The position numbers and the translations under genes were made by a program. A model generated the notes under the pieces. That model saw only the letters and a list, made by a program, of their open reading frames with translations. It did no database searches and had not been told where the DNA came from. 64,000 nucleotides of DNA. Source: Gnomoniopsis sp. IMI 355080. Its lineage: Eukaryota > Ascomycota > Sordariomycetes > Diaporthales > Gnomoniaceae. The stretch is taken from assembly GCA_027946555.1 (NCBI GenBank), contig JAPEVC010000080.1, positions 78,086 through 142,085 on the forward strand, in the 5' to 3' direction. Shown one piece after another: positions 21,959 to 33,364 of the stretch (positions within the stretch are counted from its first letter, which is position 1; each line of letters opens with the position of its first letter).

Positions 21959-22901
21959 ATGGCGCAAGCAGGAGGGTCGTACAACAACCCTCTTAAGAAG
22001 TTCAAGTACGTTTGAGCTCGGGTGCAGGCGCTTGTGTGTGGGTTATGGGAGCTAACTATTTGCTCGCAGGTTGGTCTTCTTGGGAGAGCAAAGTGGTACG
22101 TCGATTCCTCGAATAACTTAGGGACGATGACCGAGAAGCTGGAGCTAATGCAACGGTCACACAGTTGGCAAGACATCTCTGATCACACGATTCATGTACG
22201 ACTCGTTCGACAACATGTATCAAGCCACCATCGGCATCGATTTCCTCTCCAAGGTGAATGCGCATGAAACCCAAGGTTCTGGCGACCGAGGACTGATGGT
22301 GTTTTAGACAATGTACCTGGAAGACAGGACAGTGAGGCTGCAACTCTGGGATACAGCTGGCCAAGAAAGATTTCGCTCCCTCATTCCTAGTTACATACGA
22401 GATTCTAGCGTCGCCGTGGTGGTCTACGATATTTCTAGTAAGAAGATACCCAGATCAAAACTCTGATGAGGGAGACCCAATTAGACTAACATCATGGGCT
22501 TCTAGACGCAAAATCATTCCAAAACACAAGAAAATGGATCGACGATGTCCGGGCCGAGCGTGGAAACGATGTTATCATCGTGCTCGTGGGTAACAAGACC
22601 GACTTGAACGACAAGCGCGAGGTTACCACACAGCAGGGTGAGGATGAGGCAAAGAAGAACAATCTCATGTTCGTCGAGACATCCGCCAAGCTCGGACACA
22701 ACGTGAAGACGCTATTCAAGAGAATAGCGCAGGCCCTGCCCGGCATGGAGGGGTCGGATGCCGCCGGCCAAGCAGAAAACCAAAGTGAGTGTTCCAGCGG
22801 CTCGGAGCGAACAATGCCTAGTTCATCATACTAACAGACTTCAAGTGATCGATGTCAAGACGAACAACACTCCATCCGCCCAGGAGGGTTGCGCTTGCTG
22901 A
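21959..22901 (+). CDS. YPT6: Rab GTPase YPT6 (RAB6)
   Basis: Six exons: 21959-22005, 22070-22095, 22165-22253, 22308-22437, 22506-22784 and 22846-22901, giving 208 residues. A small GTPase for endosome-to-Golgi and intra-Golgi transport. The P-loop GEQSVGKTS is at 21-29; the switch I/effector ATIGIDFLSKT and switch II DTAGQERFRSL are RAB6-type, and NKTD and ETSAK complete the guanine-binding motifs. The end is GCAC: two C-terminal cysteines as CXC for double geranylgeranylation. Exon 2 is only 26 nt. All introns are GT-AG, and the third exon restores the P-loop lysine exactly. NOP53 is divergent upstream and RKI1 converges downstream. Confidence 0.96.
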
Positions 22902-23519
22902 GGGGAGCGGGGATGAGAGATGGACAATCACTGTGGTGGACTTTCTTATACAGGCATGCTTATGTCAAGATCGTATCTTGTAGAAAACAAGGACTACTGT
23001 TATAGTCAGCTGGGGCTGGTCTGGCGGTGGCCATATTCGCACAGCATGAGCGATTGTATAATATGACAACGATTAACGAGTCAAGATTGACGACTCTTAT
23101 ATTGGGACAACTCTGGCACTGCTGGGGATTCTTCCGAGGCACACATCAAGTTCGCGTGCATTTGCTCGCATCGCATACACAGGATGAAACCACACAGAAT
23201 GCATGTGCAGTACATATGGTCATAATACGCGTGATAGTATGGTAATGATCTACATCTCATCACACCATGCAACCAAGGGCATTGCGAGAGTATAGATGAT
23301 ATCCTGGGGTGGTTGGAACTTCCAGGGTTTGAAGACACAAGATGATCTGGCGTTTTCATTACATCCTCGTATGTACCACGCAGTCTATTTTGAATGCAAT
23401 GGCCCGCATTGGGTGCGACCAATACAAGTCGGCATGAGATACGAAGTATTCGCCGCCGAATGAAGTCGGACGCCAGAACCCTCCTGGAACGGATCAGGAA
23501 CAAGCTTTTGTGCAGCCTC
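22902..23519. other. Convergent intergenic region YPT6 / RKI1
   Basis: No gene seen in 618 bp between two 3' ends. Confidence 0.5.
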
Positions 23520-24417
23520 CTAGGCTTTTCGCACCTCCACCGATCCATCCGCCATGCCAAAGTACGCCGCCACAGGCTTCTGCGCGCCCCATTCGACCTC
23601 GTACCCGTTGTTTCCCACGAAGAGCCCCACCTCCACCACGCCCACGATCTTGGTGAGCCTATCCCACAGCCCCTCGACTGTCCAAACTCCGTCCTTGCCA
23701 TCCTCGCCCTTCAGGTCCTTTGCGAGCGCCAGCGGCGGGAATGGTGCGTCGATGAGGCTGTTACCGTTGTCCGTCACGATAGATCCGGCCTTGCCCGGGA
23801 GACTGGAGCGAGCGGTCGGGTTGATGGAGCCGAGCCTGCGGAGCTCAGTGAGGACACTGGCTGTTGCGATAGTCACGGTTTCTATGGGGATGCCCTTCTT
23901 CCAGTTGGTACCTAGCCTGGCAGACATCTTGCGGAAGTCTATGAACGACATTAGCAATCCATTTCAATCTCACTCCGTAGATAAGAGGGGACTTACCCGC
24001 AACACACACAAACTTTTTGGACTTGATGGCCACCAGCTTCTCCTGGAACAGACACGCGCCACCACCCTTGATGAGATTCAACTCCTCGTCGACCTCATCT
24101 GCACCGTCGAAGCATACATCCAGCTGCTGGTCACCATCCAAGTCCTGGATGTACTCGAGCCGGAAGCCGGCTGCCTTGATCAGCTCACGGCTCTGGTCGC
24201 CCGTAGAGAAGAAGGACATCTTATCCGTGACGTCCTTGCCCAGTGCCTTGAGAGCCTCGACGACAAAGACGACGGTGGACCCGGAGCCGATACCAATCAA
24301 GCGGTACGAGAAGTCCATGTGCTCCTTGACGGCTTGGTAGGCGGCGGACCGCTTAGATGACTCGATGAGAGCATTCTGCTCAGCGACCGAAAGGGCCGAA
24401 GGGGACGTTGTAGCCAT
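23520..24417 (-). CDS. RKI1: Ribose-5-phosphate isomerase A
   Basis: Exon 1 is 24417-23997 and exon 2 is 23938-23520 on the minus strand, giving 279 residues. It interconverts ribose 5-phosphate and ribulose 5-phosphate in the non-oxidative pentose phosphate pathway. The RpiA motifs are clear: GIGSGSTV (about 42-49), the DGADEVDEELNLIKGGGAC block with catalytic acid and phosphate-site residues, and after the intron DFRKMSARLGTNWKKGIPIE, then TDNGNSLID. The frame is open upstream of the chosen ATG to 24591, adding a Ser/Thr/Arg-rich stretch that could in principle be a presequence; I prefer MATTSPSALSVAEQ, which matches the usual cytosolic start. Divergent from KEI1. Confidence 0.95.
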
Positions 24418-25193
24418 GTTGCGAGTGCTGTGGCGCGTGAGGCTCACGTGCTGAAGAGTGATCCTGGGGATTGACTGCGGTCGTTGAGTCTGGGGAAACC
24501 AGGATGTGAGGTGGGTGGTAATGAGTCTATGGCTTGGACGCGAGGTAGAGGTATGTATGTTGGGACGTGCTTTGAGGTATTGCGAACGCATACAGAAAGT
24601 GGTTGTTCTTTATAGGTTTTCAGACGAACTCAATTCTTTCTGGCGGTGTTCTAGAATCATGGGAGAAATCCTCGTTATGCTCTGGCCATGGCTATTGCAA
24701 GAGGGGAAATCGAGTAATAGCCGAAAGTCGTTGTGATTTACAAGGCGACTTCGGCCTCATGGAAAGTCACGATAGGATACTAGTACTGCCAAGTGCTGTT
24801 ATCGCTACGTCACTTTCGTGTTTATTTCCATCTTCATCGGGAAGGCTCAACTTGTCTGGGACTCAGAACTGGAATGGGATCATTACGCTGGGTACTATGT
24901 TTATACTTGCTAGTTTTGAGTAACCTTTTCGTGAGGGCAACTCAATTAAGCTCTTTCGAGAGACCCGTTTCTTTATACGCTGGTGCTAGTGTATTTTGCT
25001 CGGGTCCGGGAACGGCCGGTGACGCGCCCGTTCATCTTCCCGCACTTCCGGGAATATCGTCGCAGGCTCTCAGCTGAACTTTCGACGTCACCTCCTGAAC
25101 AAGTCTTTGTTCAATTTTCACCCAACGCCAATCTTCTTCACCACGTGCACAAACATCACTCGCATCTACACTCTTCAAACAACTCGGGACATC
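24418..25193. other. Divergent promoter region RKI1 / KEI1
   Basis: No gene seen in 776 bp. A CACGTG at 25142-25147, about 47 bp before the KEI1 start, is the only motif noted. Confidence 0.45.
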
Positions 25194-25960
25194 ATGGCAA
25201 ACACGGGCCGCTCGTGGCTACGGCTGCCCAAACCCAAGGTAAGTTGTCTTCTTAAGCGCCCAAGTCAGCCCATGAGAGATCGAACAATCACCAGCTAATT
25301 CCTGTCCAGACCTTCTTAGGCCTCATGTCCCTGCAAACCGGTGCCGAAATTATTACCGTCGCCCTCCTCATCAACAAAGCCACCGGACTGTATGGATTAC
25401 TCGCTATTCTGACGGGGTACACCCTCGACGCCGTCCAGCTCTCCATGTACATCTACAGCGTCGCCGTGCTCGCCACCCTGGCCTTCCTCCTTCCTCACAT
25501 CCGCAAGCATTCGCCCTTCCAGAACCTCTTGCTTTCCTGGGTATACATCATCGACACGGCGCTGAATACTGCATACACGGCCTACTTCGCTCTGGAGTGG
25601 TTCATGGCAAGCGAGGGCAATCCGGCGGGTGATGCAGTCGAGCAGGCTACCGATACGGCGGCCAGTATGGTTCTCATTACGGTTTTTACTCTGGTCAGGC
25701 TGTATCTGATGGTGGTGGTAATGTCCTTTACGCGCCAAGTCATGCTCGCTTATGTGGCCAGCCTGGAGGGTGACAAGGGCATGACCGCCAGGCCTTTTGC
25801 CGTGGGCACGTCCGAAGGGAAGAGCTGGAGGGGCAGTCTTGCAAGGACCATGCTATTCGTTGGCGAGGAGTATTGGATCGGCGGAAGAGACGATGATGGC
25901 TGGGCAGCTGGTGACGAGGCAAGAGTGCCGCTCGCGGCACATGCGGGTGATGATTTGTAA
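25194..25960 (+). CDS. KEI1: Inositol phosphorylceramide synthase regulatory subunit Kei1
   Basis: Exon 1 is 25194-25238 (15 codons, MANTGRSWLRLPKPK) and exon 2 is 25310-25960, giving 231 residues. Kei1 is the Golgi partner of the catalytic subunit Aur1 in making inositol phosphorylceramide. The opening KTFLGLMSLQTGAEIITVALLINK is the typical family start, followed by four hydrophobic segments (about 18-45, 50-75, 85-110, 135-160) and a hydrophilic C-terminal tail. The tail carries GKSWRGSLARTMLFVGEEYW and an acidic end. The short first exon and GT-AG intron (25239-25309) are phase 0. The assignment rests on family pattern (DUF1753/Kei1-like); the catalytic Aur1 is not in this window. Confidence 0.88.
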
Positions 25961-26357
25961 GCGGCGACCAGTAGCACTTGTCCCGGGAATGCATTGTATG
26001 ATATGAACGGCAGGCATACTAGGCGTATGTGGCATGTATAATTATGGAGATGGTATCATCATGAACAACCAAATGAACCTTGACACAAGATACCATGGTC
26101 CCCGTTTGTCGGGATTTCCTCGCCTGGCTCTCGAGTCCGATATAATATTGAGTTGCCATTGAAACTTACTCCTTGGTTAGGGCATGATCTTCACCAGGCT
26201 GGCCACGGTCTGGGGCTCCAGGAAAACACCATAATATTCACGTGTCTAATGCATTCTTTCTACAAGGATATGACAATAAATATCGAAATATACCGTGGTG
26301 GTATTTGTATCTAACCGTAACATCCGATGATTGAGTTTGGCATTCTCCAACCACACG

Positions 26358-26370
26358 CACGTGCCACGTG
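26358..26370. promoter_or_regulatory. Paired CACGTG (Cbf1/bHLH-type) sites
   Basis: CACGTG at 26358-26363 and again at 26365-26370, separated by one base. CACGTG is the binding core of the yeast Cbf1 factor acting on sulfur genes. The pair is about 1.16 kb upstream of the MET5 start, so the link to MET5 is uncertain. Confidence 0.35.
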
Positions 26371-27200
26371 TCGTACGCAGAGAGCGCCTATCAAGAGTCC
26401 GGGCCGCTGGAACTAAGCTTTTGATTTGCGCATACAACCTGAACGACGAGTCTTGCTTTTTTGGAAACAAAAGTCTCATCAATTGTGGAGTGAGACGCTC
26501 AGTGCTAATTCGTGAGGAGGGACAGTAAAAGGCAAGCTTGTGAGGATCCCCGACAGATGCCGGCTGCTTGGGCCTCACGCTAAGATGTGGTTGAGTCGTT
26601 TGAAGTTTATCTGATCGCCAGCGAAGTTGCGGTTGGGAACAGCCTCTTCTGCGGGTTTATTACTTTTTGAGGCTGCAAACCCTATTACAACCCCAGACTT
26701 AAGAATCATGCATTTCAGAAATTACCATCGGACGATGACTGCTACGACGGTGTGGGATGGCATTCTGACAGTCGGTCTTCGCGGGTCGATGGTAGAGAAT
26801 CATGGGTTGACTTTGACAAGGCCAACAAGGCCACCAAATGGCAACAGGCGACGATGAGGTGATTGCAGCACGCAGGCAGGGCAGGTTGTCGGCCGAAGTC
26901 CCTGCGGCTCTGCTCATGCGGCTAACTGGACCTCCACCGAGGAACCGCTGTGTCGGCACTCGGGACCCTACCTGGACTGCCAGAGCCCCAGTTTACTGTG
27001 TTAATGCAATGCCTGCGATTGGTCTGCCCGCGTTTTTGCAGGCGACCCCGGTCTTTGGCCGCCATTCTCCCCCAGATGTTGTGAATCATGACTACTATGA
27101 TTGCAGCACGCAACGGGACGCAACCGCACCGGTGGCACCATCAGCAGCCTTTGACAAGACTCCAATTGTTCGCCTCCCCAGCCAGTGAGGCGCTAGAGCG

Positions 27201-27210
27201 ATCACGCCAT
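27201..27210 (-). promoter_or_regulatory. Near-consensus CYS3-like site upstream of MET5
   Basis: On the minus strand the site reads ATGGCGTGAT, a 9 of 10 match to ATGRYRYCAT, the consensus for the Neurospora sulfur bZIP regulator CYS3. It lies about 319 bp before the MET5 start. A single match of this kind can arise by chance. Confidence 0.35.
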
Positions 27211-27528
27211 CGCTGCTGGTTGTGAGCACTTCACGCTTTCAAAGCGCATTCCTAGCTTACCGGCCTCAGCGGCCCAGAAAAATATTCCATACGCCGAGCA
27301 AACCCCAGCGGACCCTGGCTAACCCAACGCCTTTTTCGGCGGGCCTCGTTCGAATCTACACTTTTTCAGTGTGTTTCTGAGCAGAGCCGATGCTGTAATC
27401 ATCTCACTTTTGCCCAGTAAACTACGTTCAAGATACCCACTTTCCCCTAGTCCGACGGCCGGCCTGCAAGCCCTCGAGTTGCAATAAATATATTCTTGGG
27501 CCTTGCTGCCCGCTCCCCTCTCTTCGCC

Positions 27529-30500
27529 ATGTCGTTTCTCTTCAAAGCTCTTGATACCTCTACCTCCCTCCGTCCCAAGGGTCCCGTCCAGAACGCCACC
27601 AACAACATGGCGAGCTCTCCCAGCCCTGGTATCCGCTCGCCCGCTGAGGCCGGTACGTGATGTTTCCCTATCCGCTCGACTCTGAATTCGACCCTGGGCA
27701 TGCGCCCCACAATTTGCGAGATGCGCCTCTGTAGCTATTGGCCGGGTGTCTTGGTGGTAGCACACACATACATACACACCGGGAGGTGGTAGCCGAGGCT
27801 GGCTGCGGCGCGAAGAAAGAGGACGGCGAATTGGGGATTGGGTTCGACATGCCACTTCTTTAACTACGAGACACTGACGATTCTATTTCACAGTTGCCCG
27901 GATTGCCTACCAAGCGAGCGATGTCATTGTCAGCGTGCAACCGTCTCTGGCAGTCGACTCCGAATTCTCGAGCCACTTGAAAAGATACAGTGGCCGGAAG
28001 GAGAGGAGTCTGGTCGCAAAGAACGTGGACTCGGTACCGGAGGTGCGCAAACATTTCCTTTCAAGAAAATGTCTGGCAAGACTCTTCGGAATACGAGGCT
28101 GACCTGTATGATTACAGCTTCTTTCTATAAGGCACAATGCCGATCCCTTGCTCTCTGTCTTTGAGCCTGCTCGAAATGGCCGCCTGGTGACAGTCACGAC
28201 AACTTCCAGAATACTTCTCCCTTCAGTCGGACACCTTTACAAACTAGTCAACTACCCCGTGGTCATTCATGTGAACCTTCACCCAGAGAAGTTTCCAGAC
28301 TACTCCGCAATAACCTCCATACGGAATTCAGGATGGTCTTTCCTGCAGTCCGAGTCTATTCAGGAAGCGCAGGATATGGCTCTGACAGCCCATGCGCTCG
28401 CGATTCGGTCAGGAAAAGGTGTCATACATTTCTTCAGCTCTGCGGCTTGCAAGGACGACCAGCCGGTGGCTTTCGAGACCCCGAGCTTAGTCCGCGGAAT
28501 ATTAAATTTGGATCTCGTACGACGCCTTCAGGATTCCAGCATTCCTGACTCTGGCATCTACGCCGATGAAGGAAGGACAGCATTGGTAGAGGATCTGATT
28601 GATATTGGTGCCGACGAGACGTCTCTGCAGTCGCCCAAGATCAACGGGTCCCATTCGGAGCTCGAGAAGATTTCTTCCCAAACATCCGAGAAGTCAAGCT
28701 CGCAAAGCGTCACGAGCAGTCCTCCTAGTGTGTCCTCTGCGACGACGATCGAGGCCCAGCCTCCAGCGGTCACATCCGAGCACATTTACAACTACGTCAC
28801 CCTGATCTGGGCGCAGATAAAGAAGCTTTCGGGGCGCGAGTACCACGTGTTCGAGTACTCTGGCCCCACGAATGTCGAGAACTGTCTGTTCATTTTCGGA
28901 TCCGACGCAGGTCTTTTTGGTGACGCAGTCGACCGAGCACCACCTTCCGAAGGTTTCGCGAATTGTGCCATAATCACGCCACGCCTTTACAAGCCATGGT
29001 TGGGTGTAAAGCTGATTGACATCTTGCCAAAGTCGGTAAAGCGGGTTGCTGTGCTCGAGCAGGTCTCAAGGAAGACAACCAAATGGGGACCGTTGCTTGT
29101 CGACGTTCTCACATCTCTGAAGAGTGGCATTGGAGGTGTCGAGACTATTGTTGGCTACCAGCTCGGTTACCTGCCTCAAGAGACTATTACACAAGCCCTG
29201 CGTGGGATCTATCAAAATCTTGTTTCCGAGAAGCCGATTCAGAACCTTGAAGTCGGTTCCCGAGAAGGGCCAGACCAGGATACTGAGTACGATTTGGAGG
29301 TACCAAAGTTAGAGACCGCCTACACGAAGATATTGGATCAGCTTTTCGGCTCGAGGGTCTTCCTCGCTAATTCGCTGGAGTCTGCTGATGCTGGAATCTC
29401 GAACACTGTTGCTGCCACACCCGAGTATGGGTTTGGATCCCTGTTGGCACGCAAGGAGAGGAAGCAACGCTTCGTCTCCGAGGTGAAGGAGCACTCTATT
29501 TCCGGCAATTTCCTCACCGAAACTCCCAAGCGGGCGCTGAGCCAGTGGTCCGCCAATTCCGAAGACCCAAAGAAAACCGAACAACTTGCAGAGGACGTTA
29601 TCTCCAGCCTGGAGACCGACAACTCATCAACATCTCGCAAGCTTCTTACCAACAAGGCCTTCTTCCGCAGGGAGTCTCTCTGGTTGGTTGGCTCTGATGC
29701 TTGGTCCTACGACCTCGGTAATTCTGGTGTTCACCATGTTCTTGCTTCCGGCGAAAATGTCAACATGCTCATCATTGATTCTACTCCCTACTCCGAGCGC
29801 GTAGCCAATGATGCCGCACGAAGGAAGAAGGACATCGGTCTGTATGCCATGAACTTTGGCAATGCTTATGTCGCGTCTGTGGCAGTCTACAGTTCCTACA
29901 CGCAGGTGTTGCAGGCAATGGACGAGGCTGACAAGTTCGATGGTCCATCAATTGTGCTGGCGTATCTCCCTTACAATGGCGAGCACGACTCGCCTCTGAC
30001 AGTTCTTCAGGAGACGAAGCAGGCAGTCGACATTGGATACTGGCCTTTGTACCGATGGAACCCCAGAAACGAGACGAAGGGCGAGCCGAATTTTGCGCTC
30101 GACTCTGAGCGCATCAAGAAAGAGCTGAAGGCATTCCTAGACCGGGACAATCACCTCACTCAGCTCATGGCAAAGGAGCCCAAATACGCTCCAGTGCTGT
30201 CAGAAGATTTCGGTACTGAGGTCCGCAAGCAGCAGAAGCGCAAGGCCAAGGACGCGTACGCCAAGCTTCTTGAAGGGCTCCAGGGCGCACCGCTTCTTAT
30301 CCTCTTTGCTTCGGATGGTGGAAATGCAGAGTCTCTGGCGAAGCGTCTCGGCAACCGAGGTAAGGCTAGAGGCTTGAAGACGACCGTCATGGCCATGGAG
30401 GACTACCCAGTCGAGGACTTGGCCTCAGAAGCCAATGTCGTTCTCATCACCGCTACCGCTGGTCAGGGAGAATTTCCTCAAAACGGCCATGCGTTTTGGC

Positions 30501-32570
30501 AAGCCGTCAAAGACAGCACCGATCTGGATCTGGCTACTGTAAACTTCTCTGTCTTCGCCTTGGGTGACAGCCACTACTGGCCGAGGAAGGAGGACAAGAT
30601 CTACTACAACAAGCCTGGCAAGGATTTGGACAAAAGATTGACAGACCTTGGTGGCAAACATCTTGCGGAGATTGGTCTCGGTGATGATCAGGACCCAGAT
30701 GGCTACCAGACTGGTTACAATGAGTGGGAGCCGAAGATTTGGCAAGCGCTTGGCGTCGCTAACGTTGACGGCCTGCCCGAGGAGCCTCCACCAGTGACCA
30801 ACGAAGACATCAAGCTGGCTTCCAACTACCTCCGGGGCACAATTGTTGAGGGTCTGAACGATCCCACTACTGGGGCCATCTCGGCTGCGGACCAGCAGCT
30901 GACCAAATTCCACGGTACCTACATGCAAGACGACAGAGACATTCGGGACGAGAGGAAAGCACAAGGTCTTGAGCCGGCCTACTCTTTCATGATTCGGTGT
31001 CGTCTACCAGCTGGTATCGCCACGCCACTGCAGTGGGTTCAGATGGACGACATCAGCAATGAGCTCGGGAACGAGACCATGAAGCTTACCACACGGCAGA
31101 CTTTCCAGTTCCATGGTGTTGTCAAAGGCAAGCTGAAGCCTGCCATGCAAGCCATCAACCGTTCTCTCATGACCACCATTGCCGCATGCGGTGACGTGAA
31201 CCGGAACGTCATGTGCAGCTCCTTGCCTACACAGTCCAAGTACCACCGCGAGGTATTCGAGTGCTCCAAGCGGATCAGCGACCACCTACTCCCATCAACC
31301 ACGGCTTACCACGAGATCTGGTTGAAGGACGACAATGAGAAGACCCAAATTGCCGGTGACGCCGTACAGGACTTTGAGCCGCTATACGGACCCACTTATC
31401 TGCCTCGAAAGTTCAAGATTACCATCGCTGTGCCCCCTCACAATGACACCGATGTATACGCTCACGACGTCGGTTTGATCGCCATCAAGGGCGATGACGG
31501 CCATCTTCTAGGTTTCAATCTTCTCGCCGGTGGCGGTATGGGCGCAACACACAACAATAAGAAGACCTACCCACAGACTGGTCGTATGCTTGGGTTCGTG
31601 ACCCGTGCCGACGCTCATATTGCTTGCGAGAAGGTCATGTTGGTGCAGCGAGACTTCGGTGACCGCAAGAACCGCAAGCATGCGCGTCTCAAGTACACGA
31701 TTGACGACATGGGCGTGGAGGTGTTCAAGGGCAAGGTAGAAGAGATGTGGGGCAAGAAGTTCGGCAAGCCCAAGCCGTTCAAATTCGAGTCCAACGTCGA
31801 CACGTTCGGCTGGCAGCGTGATGAGCTTGGCATGAACCACTTCACTTTTTTCATCGAGAACGGCCGTATCGAGGACACGCCCGAGTTCCAGATGAAGACG
31901 GGGATGCGCGAGATTGCCAAGGTACACAAGGGCGAGTTCCGTCTGACGGGCAACCAGCACGTCATTCTGAGCAATGTCGCCGACGAGGATCTGGACAATA
32001 TCAAGGTCCTGCTCAAGAAGTACAAGCTCGACAACATCGCCTTCTCAGGCTTGCGTCTCAGTTCCGCCGCTTGTGTCGCCTTCCCGACCTGCGGTCTTGC
32101 TATGGCCGAGTCAGAGCGGTACCTCCCCGTGCTGATCACCAAGCTCGAGGAGTGTCTCGAGGAGAATGGCCTGCGCCAGGATTCCATCACGATGCGCATG
32201 ACAGGCTGCCCCAATGGTTGCGCGCGGCCGTGGCTTGCTGAGGTTGCGTTTGTTGGTAAGGCATACGGCGCGTACAACATGTACTTGGGCGGTGGCTACC
32301 ATGGCCAGCGTCTGAACAAGTTGTACCGTTCGTCGATCAAGGAAGAGGAGATCCTTGCCATCATGAAGCCGTTGCTGAAGCAGTACGCTTTGGAGAGGAA
32401 GGAAGGCGAGAGGTTTGGTGACTTCTGCATTCGTGCCGGTATCATTAAGGAGACGACCGATGGCATGAATTTCCACGCTGATGTAAGTGATCAATCACCA
32501 AATTGAGTCAAAGGAATATTCGCTGACTGATTTGCTCTAGGTCGCTGAGGAAGACGAGGAAGAGGAGTAA
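27529..32570 (+). CDS. MET5: Sulfite reductase (NADPH) beta subunit
   Basis: Exons 27529-27652, 27894-28042, 28118-32482 and 32541-32570 give 1555 residues. It reduces sulfite to sulfide in sulfate assimilation, partnered by the flavoprotein alpha subunit (not here). Order: a pyruvate-ferredoxin-oxidoreductase-like N-terminal half, a flavodoxin domain (about 812-960; LILFASDGGNAESLAKR, ATAGQGEFP), then the nitrite/sulfite reductase ferredoxin-like and haem domains (from about 1040, MKLTTRQTFQFHGV). The siroheme/4Fe-4S cysteines are visible as CVAFPTC (about 1410 and 1416) and CPNGC (about 1455 and 1459). It ends in an acidic tail VAEEDEEEE. The exon 2 donor is either GTGCGC after GTACCGGAG or GTACCG nine bases earlier; both keep phase, so three residues are uncertain. 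Confidence 0.95.
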
Positions 32571-33364
32571 GGTTGTGATACCATTGAGGTTGGGTGTATG
32601 TTTGAAACGTGCGATGTTGGTGCTTGGGCGAACAAGAAAAAAAAAAGGTGACTATACCAAAAAGTAGAGGATGATTCCCCGGTACTCATATTCCCATATT
32701 CGGCGTTATTTTGGAAAGCCTATTGCTATGTATCAGCGTGCTGCAATATAAATCGAGTATTATGGGCGACCCGTCTACAAGCCAAATCTGCCTGAACCCA
32801 TACTTGGACCCTCTGATTGATCACAAACACTAAATGTACATTGTACACTGTATGCAGGTACGCCAGGCTCTAGGCGCGCTTGATGTCGAGTGCTAGTCAT
32901 GGCGCCGGTATACGGCCTTAACCAAGTGGCCTCCCTCCCGATGCTCCGATCTCGTGGCCCCGGCACGGGCACGGACTTGCCGGAGTCGTGCCGGCTCCAC
33001 GGCGCACACGGCTTCAGACAGAACTGAGGAGCCTGACCTGTGAGCAGCGTAAAATTCAAAGAAACGTCGCTGCGCGAGGCCTTGGTCCAGATGTCTCTTG
33101 AAACATAAATTGTATCTTTTCTCGGTACTGCAGTGGTCAATCAACATTCACCCGGGCAGGGTAAAATGTTCTTAAACGGAGGCACAAAGACGCTCTCATG
33201 CACTCGGAAGGGCGCTGCGCTAATAAACTGCCTCTACCGTTCCGGAGATCGGTCTGACATCAAGACGGAATACATTTAAAGTCATCACCCTAGTCTTTCA
33301 AGAAGCGCTATTACGGTGGTGGGAGCACGAAGTTCTCTACTTGCTTTATGAACTTCCGGTCGCC
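32571..33364. other. Intergenic region MET5-MFS
   Basis: No gene seen in about 790 bp between two plus-strand genes; small minus-strand open frames at 32775-33147 have no recognisable content. Confidence 0.45.

Larger units (their letters stand above)
25961..27528. other. Intergenic region KEI1-MET5, MET5 upstream region
   Basis: About 1.6 kb with no supportable gene; open frames at 26627-26857 and 26838-27188 have no recognisable content. It contains a CACGTG pair at 26358-26370 and a near-consensus sulfur-regulator site at 27201-27210 on the way to MET5. Confidence 0.5.

Noticed and set aside
26838..27188. 116-codon open frame upstream of MET5
   Set aside because: No family likeness, no supported start context, and it overlaps the probable MET5 promoter.
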